From: Sindora glabra
Lineage: Eukaryota; Streptophyta; Magnoliopsida; Fabales; Fabaceae
Assembly: GCA_020226215.1 (NCBI GenBank)
Contig: CM035232.1
Location: 48,298,179 to 48,362,178 of the forward strand
DNA length: 64,000 nucleotides
Direction of reading: 5' to 3'
The position numbers were made by a program, and so were the translations under genes. The notes under the pieces were generated by a model. The model worked only from the letters and a program-made list of their open reading frames with translations. It searched no databases and had not been told where the DNA came from. Position 1 is the first letter of the stretch, and each line of letters begins with the position of its first letter. Below are positions 1 to 10,256 of the stretch, one piece after another.

Positions 1-195
1 AATTCTTATTTGAAAAAATTATACAAAATTCCAAAACATACCATAAAATATTTTATTCAAATTTAGCCTTAAAAAGTCTATTATAGCATACAACCCTAAT
101 GACAATTTATTTTGAACGCATGTGAAAGTGAGGTTATTGGTGGAAGTCACAAAACTTTACCTGGTGGCTATAAAGCACATACATAAGTTGCCAAA
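1..195. other. Left flank of the Harbinger insertion
   Basis: AT-rich sequence before the transposon. I see no gene, RNA or repeat boundary here beyond the TTA target duplication at 196-198. Confidence 0.5.
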
Positions 196-198
196 TTA

Positions 199-213
199 GG
201 ACTCGTTTGGTTC
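199..213 (+). repeat. Left terminal inverted repeat of the Harbinger element
   Basis: GGACTCGTTTGGTTC, directly preceded by the target duplication TTA. It matches the reversed right end except at bases 3 and 4. Confidence 0.9.
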
Positions 214-453
214 ATACGGGAACTAAGTTCCCATGAGAAATGGAACTTCACAGGAAGTTAATTTCCCGTATGAACTTCCTGGGATATCTGAATTTTTGTT
301 TGGTTGACAGGGAGCAAGTGCCATTTCCCGCAAAAGAACTTCTTATGTTTTTGTTTAGTTCAACTTTGTATTTTTTACGATATAACAATGAAATGACGAC
401 AATAGCCTCCAAAATAAACATTAACAGATATTAATTAATTTAATTTTTTTTAT

Positions 454-741
454 GTGGAAAATACTGTTCTCCGAGGCGGGAAAATGAAAGGACACGACAT
501 CGAAGCGATAAAACGCAATGGCCTGAATACGAAACGACGTACGCGAATGGCGTTTCGGCGGGGGCAAAAAGGCCGAAACAGTAATAGTAACAACACTTCG
601 CATTCCATCTCAAAGCTCACCAGAACTAGTGATCTCAAGACGCGGGAAGACACCGTGGTTATCATCGCCGAATACACCAAGAGAAGATACCAAACGACTT
701 TGAACAACCGGATAACATCATTTATCCACATCGGACGCTGA
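454..741 (+). CDS. Possible 5' exon of the Ulp1-like gene (uncertain)
   Basis: An open frame much less AT-rich than its flanks, with an internal ATG at 484. It encodes a very basic peptide (KRRTRMAFRRGQKGRN near the middle) that could act as a nuclear signal. The frame ends in TGA at 739-741. A plausible splice donor, CACAG then GTAAAC, lies just downstream at 785/786. Its position upstream of the peptidase exons on the same strand suggests a first exon or leader, but the stop and the splice phase do not join cleanly to the next exon at 1255. It may be a leader or a decayed exon. I recognise no domain. Confidence 0.3.
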   Translation: MENTVLRGGKMKGHDIEAIKRNGLNTKRRTRMAFRRGQKGRNSNSNNTSHSISKLTRTSDLKTREDTVVIIAEYTKRRYQTTLNNRITSFIHIGR

Positions 742-1002
742 AAGCAAGATCAAACAACAACTCCGCACAAATGGGTCGTCCACAGGTAAACCCACCTCCT
801 CTTTACCATTGACTCTAATACAGGCATCATACTTCAGTTATAAGTGCAACGAAAATGTGGAGTTGCTTGCTTGGACTTGTGTTCCTATGTGAGTTGAAGT
901 GAAACCCTAGCAGTTAGTAGGACCACAACATGCCATGTATTTTGTTGCATGTTACTGTCACTCCACATAATATCCGTAAGACAATTATACTACGGTTATA
1001 GG

Positions 1003-1200
1003 CTCATGTTACTATTTCTCGGTGAAACAGTAACATCCCACTGCCACGATGTTGCATTGTTATTCATACCTCACAGAGTGGCACTTACCCACGAGTTTTG
1101 TTAAACATGTATATCTCATTTTTTTATCTCATGTTACTTTTTCTTGCTGAAACAGTAACATCACTAGGAAGAATTGGATGTTGCATTAGAAATCATACCT
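1003..1200 (+). repeat. Two diverged hairpin units upstream of the peptidase exons
   Basis: Two related ~125-bp units follow one another. The first holds ATGTTACTATTTC, a 5-nt loop and GAAACAGTAACAT (1006-1036). The second holds ATGTTACTTTTTC, a 5-nt loop and the same right arm (1131-1161). Each is followed by a similar GATGTTGCATT...CATACCTC segment. They belong to the palindrome family described for 1973-2486 and 5365-6632. Confidence 0.7.
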
Positions 1201-1254
1201 CGTTTTGTCTATTTATGCTTGAGCTAACTCTTGATTTGACATTTACCCGAGCAG

Positions 1255-4200
1255 AAAAGTGCCAAAGCACTCACACAAGGAGACTTTTCTGATGAAGAAA
1301 CCCAGAAATTCCAGCAATATAGGTCCAATCTCTTGGCCTGCATTAGGCAGGTTGATCAGCTTCAGTTGGATGACAGGCACACGACGGTGCTACGACACAA
1401 CCCATTCTGGGTCCTAATTAACGCAATAATAACAAAGGAACTGGATCGCAGCATGTGTCGCAAAAGCGATGTTGAAATTCAGTCCATAATTGCTACCTTC
1501 TCAGACAAGAATAATTATTTCAACATCGGGGGCGATCATCTCAGAATAAAACTAACATCAGTGAAGCTGATCTTTGGAATAAGAGATGGAGACCAGCCCA
1601 TCCAGACAACCTCTGGCAAGAGGACACTGTCAGAGTTTGATGTTAGATGTTTCCGTGGCAAATCACGGATGAGCAAACCAATAATATTCAAAGCTCTCGA
1701 AAGAGCAGTGCGGGGAACATCGGAGACTGACGTGCAGGATGTCTCCCGTCTCATGACGTTGATGCTTCTTGTCACCCTCTTTGTACCAAACAGGGCCCAC
1801 ACATTGGCCTGGTCATACATCAAATACGTGGAGGATGTAGACGAAATAGCACAATATAGGTGGCCACAACACATTCACGACCAACTCATGAATTCTCTGA
1901 AAAAGGACAGCACCCCCAATGTAACCGGGTGTGTCATGCTATTGCCAGTAAGTTCTTCGTACCAAACAACACCCCCAAGTTTTATTTCAATTTTTATTGT
2001 TGATGTGATCTCATTTGACAGTTATTCGTGAGTTCTTCATCCCTGTTGTATGTTTGTCGCAGGTCTTGGCCCATGTTGTTGTTTTAGACTAAAACAGTAA
2101 CATGCCCCTGCTTTGTCTCTGAGGGGTTGCCCCAAGTTTTATTTCAATTGTTATTGTTAATGTGATCTCATTTGACAGTTATTCGTGAGTTCTTCATCCC
2201 TGTTGTATGTTTGTCGCAGGTCTTGGCCCATGTTGCTGTTTTAGACTAAAACAGTAACATGCCCCTGCTTTGTCTCTGAGGGGTTGCCCCAAGTTTTATT
2301 TCAATTATTATTGTTAATGTGATCTCATTTGACAGTTATTCGTGATTTCTTCATCCTTGTTGTATGTTTGTCACAGGTCTTGGCCCATGTTGCTGTTTTA
2401 GACTAAAACAATAACATGCCCCTGCTTTGTCTCTGAGGGGTTGCCCCAAGTTTTATTTCAATTGTTATTGTTAATGTGATCTCATGTTAAAGACTTCGTA
2501 CAAGAATAACTTGTTTACCTCCAGTTGTTCTTCATCTTTTTATTACTCCGTCTTCGATGCAGCCTCCTAAGGAAATTAACGTGACAAATTGTACGTTTTA
2601 TTGTCCGCAGTATTGGCTGTGTGAGATTACCAGCGTGCTGGGCGGGCACCACATCCAAAGAGTTCCAAGGTTCCTCAAATGGGACCTGAAGCTCCTCACA
2701 CGCCAACTGAGGGATCAACTTATCAGCCAGCTTCAGGTAACAGTATGAAAATATCAACTTATTATGATGCCCGATACATGTCAGTGCAAGAAAGCATGTT
2801 ACTGTATTGAAACCTGGAGAGTGATTATGATGTTATTGTTTATACGTGAAACAGCAATAGGTCCTTCTCCCCAGGTTTCAATTGTTATTTTGATACCGAT
2901 TCCAGCAATTTACTTTGTTTTATGCATGGTGTTGCTGTTTCATAACAAACACAAGCATGCCGTAGTCACAATGCAACATGTTACTGTTTTAGACTAAAAC
3001 AGTAACATGCCGAATTTCCACACTAATAGTGAAAATAATGTTATGCTTCAGGTCGTAAATAGGGAGATTGAGCCCACTGTACATGAATACGACCTCCTCT
3101 ACACAGATGAGACAAATCTGCGGTTGATTGAATTTGCTGACAAAACAAAATCACACGACACAGACTCCCAATCGGAGGATTCGGAGGGCGACAATGAGAC
3201 AGCATCAACCCAGTACGTGATCCAACCCCGGCCAACAAAGCTGGACCATTTTGCTGATATTGCGTTGTCCCAGACGGATCAACAGCAACAAAACAACGAT
3301 GAAGTTCTACGGCTTAGGGATCAACTCACCAGTGCAAACACAGAGGTACTCAGATTGAAGGATGAGTTGACATCCCTCACTGAGAAACTTCATTCGTTAG
3401 AACAACAGAAAGAAGAAAATGCCGAGACAATATCGACACTTAAACACGATAACGCACTGCTACAGGAGGAACTGTCCACAGCAACAAGTGAGGCAGAAAA
3501 CCTCAGGGCGGTCAACATTAGTTTAGAAATGGTTAATAAACAGCTCAAAGCACAGCTATCAGAACAGATTGTGCAGGTGGTTGAACAAGCTGAAGTAGAA
3601 ACCACCAGAGCTGAAGAGCAAGTTACATACGAGGCAAAACAGCGATCGATGATAGCGAACATAAAGAAAAAACTAAGAAAAATAAAATGGGACGAGGAGT
3701 TCACGTACTCTGGTCCTTTGAAAAAACGAACGAGACAAGCATTTGCACGTCAGTAGATAACAACCGCTGAGGAGATAACAACCACTGAGGAGATCTACGG
3801 GCAGACCAAAGAGGCCCCTGTTGTAATTGAGGATGAAACACCCACAGATAAAAACAATAAAAAGCAGACTCAGAAGCCACCCCACAGTCCAAAGTTTCCA
3901 ACTTCAAAATACCTGACCAAGGATGTCAGGAGTAAGATGATGCAATTAAAACTGGCAGGAGATCCACAGTAAGTCATGTTCTATTTTGTTGTGGATGCTT
4001 TGCATTTACTAGGAAGTTTTATTTATCACCTCTTCTAACCCCTTTGCCAAATCACCACATGCAGTATTTTTGTCTGGTCAATCCCCCAGCAGGATTTGTT
4101 CATCACATTTGAGGATTTGGTGGGAGTTATGAAGGAGGAATCAATCACGAACAACGTATGTATCATTTGGTCGTTGTTCATGCATTGTTATTTTGTCATC

Positions 4201-5151
4201 TGTCACACCTCTGTTCCTGTTACTGTTTCTTTCCTAAACACTCAATGCAGATCATAGATGCCCATGCCTACACTCTGAGCCTGACTTCCAGGAACAGTGA
4301 AAGGAAGGTATTTGCCTTTGACAGCTATTGCTGGGTAAGATTCTGAATCCATCTCGCTTATACGAATCCCAGGAGGCATCATTGATTCTGACGTAGGTTA
4401 AAACTATGTTGACAGTCTTACATTGTGAGCGACTTCAAGTTTCTCCAGGAAGCCAGGCAATACAAATTCGATGCACACATGGAGGAGGCAATGGCTGCAG
4501 ATGTTGTTATCTTCCCACTGAACTCCACGGGCGTCAATGACTTCAGCAACCCCAACCACTTCACTCTTCTCGTCCTAAATAATAAAACGCGCAGGTGGAC
4601 ACACTATAACTCGATGCGGCCGAGAAGAGAGGGGACACCGGATCCATACTTTCGTGATGCCACGATGATGGTGAGTGATATTAAATACATTGTTATTTTA
4701 TTGATGTTACTCTTTCCATTAGACACAGTAATATCGTTGCAGACAGTTGCATGGAGTTTTCACTTTTCATTTTTGTTAGTTTGCTAACAACAGAAGAACT
4801 ACTACGAGAAAAGGATGAATGAAATCCTCGCATGGGGTGGAATGGATAAGAGGGTAGGGCGAGCCACCTCAGGTCCACCGTTTGATATAATATCATACGA
4901 ACGGTCACCTCAACAGGGAGAAGCATCGTAAGTAGCAAGGTCCTTTCTTACCGAATGTTAACATGTCTAGTGGGTACCAAACTAACTCATTACTATTTTC
5001 CAGGCAAGACTGCGGGATAATCGTATGCTTCCATATAGAGAATATATTCAACAATAATGAGTTTCAGGAACAATTTCCCTTGGAAGAAGTGAGACGATAT
5101 AGAGCAAAATTAGTTAATAAATTCCTCCAGGATTTCACTCTTCCCAGCTGA
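1255..5151 (+). CDS. Ulp1-like (C48) cysteine peptidase gene carried by the transposon
   Basis: Eight exons join in frame: 1255-1947, 2611-2736, 3052-3968, 4065-4155, 4251-4334, 4416-4670, 4794-4927 and 5004-5151, all with GT..AG introns. The product is about 815 residues, with the 5' end not fixed. Exon 1 resembles the N-terminal domain of plant transposon-carried Ulp1 proteins (HNPFWVLINAII, later LIFGIRDGDQP). Exon 3 encodes an acidic linker and a long coiled coil rich in E, L and Q. Exons 6-8 hold the C48 core: the catalytic His in NPNHFTLLVL, then 17 residues later Asn (THYNS) where Ulp1 has Asp, a PQQ oxyanion Gln, and the catalytic Cys in QDCGIIVC. Such enzymes cleave SUMO or related precursors, but the activity of this one is unproven. 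One in-frame TAG (3754-3756) in exon 3 would truncate it before the peptidase core; reading continues openly beyond it. It converges with the minus-strand transposon genes. Confidence 0.85.
1973..2486 (+). repeat. 157-bp tandem repeat with 33-bp palindromes, in intron 1
   Basis: Just over three direct copies of a 157-bp unit (starting CCCCAAGTTTTATTTC at 1973, 2130 and 2287, with a partial fourth) fill most of the intron between 1947 and 2611. Each full copy carries a palindrome at 2072-2104, 2229-2261 or 2386-2418. The arms are CATGTTGCTGTTTTAG and CTAAAACAGTAACATG around a single central A. The copies are nearly identical, so the expansion is recent relative to the rest of the window. Confidence 0.9.
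2828..3009 (+). repeat. Two single-copy palindromes in intron 2
   Basis: At 2977-3009 the arms CATGTTACTGTTTTAG and CTAAAACAGTAACATG are perfect complements around one central A, the best palindrome of the family. A weaker relative sits at 2828-2858 (ATGTTATTGTTT with GAAACAGCAATA). Both lie in the 2737-3051 intron, with no tandem unit around them. Confidence 0.75.
4703..4735 (+). repeat. Degenerate palindrome in the 4671-4793 intron
   Basis: GATGTTACTCTTTCC followed by ACACAGTAATATC forms an imperfect hairpin of the same family as the arrays in the first intron and downstream of the gene. Confidence 0.55.
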
Positions 5152-5364
5152 AGTTGTTTAACATGTACATATATAATAATAAAGTTGGTTATTGTGCACA
5201 TATGTACAGCTAAATTCATGTTAAACCATTGTCTTAATATTTAAAATTCAACTGTATGTATAACTCAATTGTAAATGTAATTCTTCTGTACAGATTAATC
5301 TTATATCCAGTTTATGTTAGCACTCAGACATCAGGTTGCCATGTGAATTACTCGCACACGTGTT
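5152..5364 (+). other. 3' flank of the peptidase gene
   Basis: AT-rich sequence after the TGA stop, including AATAATAAAG at about 5175, a possible polyadenylation signal. No other feature is seen before the tandem array. Confidence 0.4.
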
Positions 5365-6632
5365 GATGTTACTATTTTTTAACAGATGCCCCTCCCATCC
5401 AGTTGTGCGATACTATTATCAAAACCTACCACCAACAATTGTGTGAATGAAGGACAATCTTTCAGCCCTCCAGCCAACCATAACCTCCAGGGCTCAATAC
5501 CCAGCAACCTCTTGGATGTTACTGTTTTATCCCAAAATAGTAACATCGCACATGAACACGTTTCTTGCACATAATGAGGATGGGGACACGCCAAGCGACT
5601 TGAATGATAACCTAGACCAGCCCTCCAGCCAACCATGACCTCCATAGCTCAATACCCAGCAGCCTCTTGGATGTTACTGTTTTATCCTAAAACAGTAACA
5701 TCGCACATGAACACGTTTCTTGCACATAATGAGGATGGGGACCTGCCAAGCGACTTGAATGATAACCTAGACCAGCCCTCCAGCCAACCATGACCTCCAG
5801 GGCTCAATACCCAGCAGCTTGGGCGATGTTACTGTTTTATCCCAAAACAGTAACATCGCACATGAACACGTTTCTTGCACATAATGAGGATAGGGACCTG
5901 CCAAGCGACTTGAATGATAACCTAGACCAGCCCTCCAGCCAACCATGACCTCCAGGACTCAATACCCAGCAGCCTCTTGGATGTTACTGTTTTATCCCAA
6001 AACAGTAACATCGCACATGAACACATTTCTTGCACATAATGAGGATGGGGACACGCCAAGCGACTTGAATGATAACCTATACCAGCCCTCCAGCCAACCA
6101 TGACCTCCAGGGCTCAATACCCAGCAGCCTGGGCGATGTTACTGTTTTATCCCAAAACAGTAACATCGCACATGAACACGTTTCCAGCACATAATGAGGA
6201 TGGGGACCTGCCAAGCGACTTGAATGATAACCTATACCAGTCCTCCAGCCAACCATGACCTCCAGGGCTCAATACCCAGCAGCCTGGGCGATGTTATTGT
6301 TTTATCCCAAAATAGTAACATCGCACATGAACACGCTTCTTGGACATAATGAGGATAGGGACCTGCCAAGCGACGTGAATAACCACCCGCACCCGCCCTC
6401 CAGCCCATCATAACCTCCAGGACTCAATACCCATCAGCCTAGACGATGTTACTGTTTTATCCCAAAACAGTAACATCGCACAAGAACACGTTTCTTGGAC
6501 ATAATCAGGACAGGAACTTGTCAAGTGACGTGAATGACAACCTAGAGCCGCCCCTCAACCCACCATAACCTCCAGAGCTCACTTCCCAGCACCCTTATTG
6601 ATGTTACTGTTTTCGCCAAAAATAGTAACATC
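5365..6632 (+). repeat. 155-bp tandem array with a 33-bp palindrome in every unit
   Basis: Eight palindromes start at 5515, 5670, 5825, 5980, 6135, 6290, 6445 and 6600, spaced exactly 155 bp. A degenerate ninth is at 5365. Each consensus palindrome has the arm GATGTTACTGTTTT, a 5-nt loop ATCCC and the arm AAAACAGTAACATC. Between them lies a conserved, less AT-rich spacer (CACATGAACACGTTTC, GACTTGAATGATAACC, CAGCCCTCCAGCC). The last two units are the most diverged. The array sits exactly between the ends of convergent genes, the peptidase (plus) and the Myb-like gene (minus). The palindrome is related to that of the 157-bp intron array, but the spacers differ. No ORF is conserved across units. 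Confidence 0.93.
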
Positions 6633-6846
6633 ACATATGAACTAAGTTTCTTGTACTACAGGAGTATCAATGGAATTGCCATGAGAAAAAAAAAGGGAAT
6701 GTATTGTTATATTCAGCCACATCATCTAATACATTATGTGATCCGATGTCAGTGTCCAAAAAATAGGTGCACATACAGAAGTTCAACAACATAGATACAA
6801 TTTAGTGATTGTCTTGGCTCCTATTGACTACTAGTTTTCTAGAACT

Positions 6847-7933
6847 TCACTGATCTAGAAGTAACAAACCATGCACATAAGCAGATCTGTACTCCTCTGG
6901 AAGGCTAAAAAAGAAATTAACTTCTAAGGGGTTGAGAGCAATCTTCCTTGCCGCAGTCATAACTTGGGTAGGAGTTAACCCATCAATCTTCATAATCTCA
7001 CTTGTCACTTGCATCCTTCTCCCTGCAGAATCAGATTCATGTTGGAAACAAGAAGCCAAGCGGCCTATATGTTTACTTGCATCCTCCATCACATCACTCA
7101 TTCGTGCAAATCTAGAAGAGAATTCTCTCAGAACTTCTGAATTTTCTATCTTTGCCTTCTTTGACCTACGGTTTACTAGGGTGGTTGAGGAAGAAGTTCC
7201 CATTGGGGCACATGGAGGGACTGGGTAAGTGTCCTCCGCAGAAAAGGCAGGAACATTTTCTTCTTGCTCTTCTTCTTCTCTGTCCCTTACTTCGTCTTCT
7301 ATCCCCTCTAATGCATCTTGTGGATTTACAGCCTCGTCTCCAATGGCTCTATCCTTCCCAAATATTTTGGCTAAATCATCAAAAAATGGAAATGGCTTGT
7401 TTCTTAAACCCACGGCATTTTTGTGGCTCTAGCATAAAAGAAGGAAAAACATAATGAGAGAAGGTAAAACTTTAAAAGCTGTCACCAATAAATAGAAATA
7501 TACACAATTACACTTATGTGCATAGAAGAAAAGGCATAATATAAAATATTACCTTCACCCATTCATCCCACACTGGCTTTGAGCAAGTTACGAACTTCTC
7601 TTGATCATTCCATCCAAATCCGCTGGCAGCTGGACCAAGCATCTCCGCAATAGCATTATATTGATTCCTCAAATACTTGATACGGGACTCAATGTGGGGC
7701 TTAGCCTTCATACGACACCCAGAAATCTTCTGATCCATAAGTTGTTCCAACCTGTTATAAGCACCATTCTTGAACTGGCCATTATCCGTTTTCCAACCAC
7801 CCAGCTCCACAAGATCCATCATTGCACTAATTAGTGCACGATCCTCAGCGCTTCCCCATCTTGTGCATCCTCTAGATGGGTTCGCACCCTCACCACCTTG
7901 GTTGGCATTTCTCTGAGCTTTTGGTTGACTCAT
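6847..7933 (-). CDS. Myb/SANT-like DNA-binding protein of the Harbinger element
   Basis: Two exons, 7933-7553 and 7428-6847, join in phase 0 (donor AAG/GTAATA, acceptor GCTAG/AGC) to give about 320 residues. The start is the ATG at 7931-7933; the open frame upstream lacks another ATG and a CAG acceptor directly precedes it. Residues ~25-125 form a Myb/SANT-like domain (RWGSAEDRALISAMMDLVE, then GWNDQEKFV and PVWDEWVK), followed by SHKNAVGLRNKPFPFFDDL. An acidic run (EEEEQEEN) and a basic NRRSKKAK stretch, a likely nuclear signal, come next. In PIF/Harbinger elements such a second protein works with the transposase and is thought to aid nuclear import and end binding. The frame has no stop or shift, unlike the adjacent transposase. 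Confidence 0.88.
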
Positions 7934-8158
7934 CTGTGAAGAACGAAAGATGGAAAGACAGGAAACATAGGAATTCGTTAGAGCGGCATTCTGCTCATGA
8001 TTTAGCAATTTAGGATGATCATACTACCAGTTCAATAAAAAGCAAAGTCATTACTCCCATCTTATTACAAATTCAGATAAAAATATTACAAGAATAAAGT
8101 GTATATTGTCTACCAATCCATAAATGTAATACAAGTGAAACACGCTACATAGTTTTAG
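7934..8158 (-). other. Spacer between the Myb-like gene and transposase 3' end
   Basis: AT-rich spacer that must hold the transposase 3' end and the Myb-like promoter or leader. CTTCACAG directly before the ATG at 7933 looks like a 3' splice site, so a leader intron is likely. Confidence 0.4.
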
Positions 8159-9425
8159 CTAAACCCTATTCAATGACGTGATGTCATGTAACCATGCATT
8201 GTACATCTCATTGGCAAGATCATGTCTGAAGGTAGTCCATGCAGCACTAGATTCCATAATTCCAATATTAAGTTCACCATTGTCTTCTTCCTCACCATCC
8301 ACAAGCAAGGGCTCCATGGGATCCACACTCATGAATGTTCGAATGAAATTATGCATCAATGCGCAAGCCAGGATAATTCTACCCACAGTTTTCCTAGGGT
8401 ACCAAGTTGTACATCTTAGAATACCCCATCTCATTTTTAACAATCCAAAGCACCTCTCGATAACATTCCTTGCTTGCGAATGCTTCATATTAAAATATTC
8501 CTCAGCAGATACAGGTTGCGCACCACTCTTCCACACACTTAGATGATATCTCTGGCCTCTAAATGGTGTTAAAAAACCCTCACAATTCATGTATCCGACA
8601 TCACACAAATAGTAGTTGCCTATAATTAACCAACATAAGTGTTAGGTACTTTCATCTCAAATAAGCTCCTTAGTTCAGATTGAGCAATGTCAAGGTACCT
8701 ATGGTGTTACCTTGTGGAACTTGCAAAGCATTTTTTCTAGAAAGTGCATCTCGAAGCACTCTATTGTCATGTGCGGACCCCTCCGAACTAGGCAATATAT
8801 AAATAAATTGCAAATCTCGCGTGCAAGCAGCTAAACATTAGTAGTGAGTTCTCCTTTTCTATTCCTGAATCTAGCTTTATCTTTATCCCTAACACGAACC
8901 TTAATATGAGTTCCATCCAAAGCACCTAAGCAATTCTGCAGTGTGTATATATATAACTTGTTAATAGATACTGTATATATTTATAAATATTTACGCATTC
9001 ATCTAATCTTCCTAGAAATCCTAACTTACCTTAAACCATTTCCACCTCTCATCTTGGCAATTCTCAGTCACTGGCTCCGGTTTCTTTAGTAGAATATCAT
9101 GGCATCTAAGGACAGTGAGGAGAACTGAATTGAAGTGCCTAGATATTGTCTCACCACTTCTCCTAAAGTACAATTGAGTTCTTCAATTTTTTGTGTCATG
9201 AGAAAGTGTGAATAGAAATAAAGCAACCATCTCCTCTAAACTAGTATTCCTATTTCCTTGTAACTTACCGACATCTCTAAGCATATCACATAACTTAGAA
9301 AAATAGGCTCTATTCATCCTAAGTTTGTCCAAGCATGCTAAGTCACTTTCTTGAATCATTGGCCTGAGATTCAAAATCCTAGCATAATATCTTTCTTCAG
9401 CACAACTGTCAAATATATAGGACAT
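8159..9425 (-). pseudogene. PIF/Harbinger DDE transposase, inactivated
   Basis: Three exons join: 9425-9030, 8935-8711 and 8619-8159, giving about 360 residues once the breaks are allowed for. The product is HARBI1-like, the nuclease that cuts and joins transposon ends. The DDE residues are visible: Asp in LGALDGTHI, Asp in SEGSAHDNRV and Glu in NVIERCFGLLK, with GQRYHL between the last two. Two lesions break it. A TGA at 9183-9185 stands where the family has Arg (a CGA-to-TGA change). One base is missing at about 8832-8836, after GELTTNV, shifting the frame for the rest of exon 2. Splice sites remain canonical (AAG/GTAAGT; CTGCAG/AAT; CAAG/GTAACA; TTATAG/GC), so decay looks recent. The family assignment is firm from these motifs. 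Confidence 0.92.
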
Positions 9426-10256
9426 AGGCTAAGGCAATCTAATGTCCAAAAAGGACAAAAGATACAAGAATTCAGAAATAGCCTCCAAAATCATGAGCAT
9501 CATCTTTGTGTATAATGCAATACATGTAGTAGCAATCTTCTTCTTTTTACTCAACGGTAAGCGAGCCATAACTGTATGACATAGGCAAATTACATGCAAG
9601 AATGTTATAAGTTAGAAGAGCAATAAAAATATGGTCAGCCACTCTGAGTAATTTGAATGCAACAAACTCTATTCATCTTTTTCAAGGTAGTCAACAGGCA
9701 AACAACAACGATATTATATCCAGAACCTCTTAGAAGCTCTGCCGTCGTGGTTGGATTAAACATACCAGTTTGTTAAACCATAAGCACACCCTTTTTTGTC
9801 AAATTCCACAACAAGAGGAAATATAACGAGCAATGTCATCAAGGCTTACCAGAAATCGCTAGTGCCGTTGCCCGGAATTGTTGCTAGGGTTTAGGGGAGA
9901 TGGCAGAAGCTCGAGAACCAGAAATCGCTACTACCATTGCCGGAGACTGCTGCTAGGGTTGAGAGGCGACGGGAGATGCTCGACAAAAACAAAAAGGCAT
10001 ACAGGAAGAAGTGAATCCTGATATTCAAATTACAAGGGCAAAATTAGTATTAAGTAATTTTAGCAGGGACATTCTTGTCTATAAATTAGTTAAAAACGCA
10101 GCCAATAAAACTTACCGAGGGGGGTGAGTAAGTGACCTCCTGCGTTTTATGGGAAATACAAGTTCCCGGGAAGATCCATTTCCTCTCATTTGGGCAACCA
10201 AACAACTCTGGGGTCGTTTATTTCCTGAGAAGTCCAGTTTCCCACGTTATTGCTGC
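9426..10256 (-). promoter_or_regulatory. 5' region of the transposase and right subterminal zone
   Basis: This lies upstream of the transposase ATG and should hold its promoter and leader. Around 9855-9990 two related segments repeat (GAAATCGCTA, TTGCCGGAGACTG, GCTAGGGTT). Near 10140-10225 TTCCCGGGAAGATCC and CAACCAAACAAC are subterminal motifs that resemble the element ends. No further ORF is convincing. Confidence 0.45.

Noticed and set aside
3041..3907. Minus-strand frames opposite exon 3 of the peptidase gene
   Set aside because: They mirror the coiled-coil exon and have no support of their own.
5386..5645. Short open frames in the 155-bp array
   Set aside because: They do not persist from unit to unit and carry no domain.
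5365..6632. A CRISPR-like array
   Set aside because: The repeated part is the whole 155-bp unit, the spacers are not unique, and the context is a plant transposon.
7934..8008. Extended N-terminus of the Myb-like protein from 8008
   Set aside because: The extension begins with TTG, has no ATG, and a 3' splice site sits directly before the ATG at 7933.
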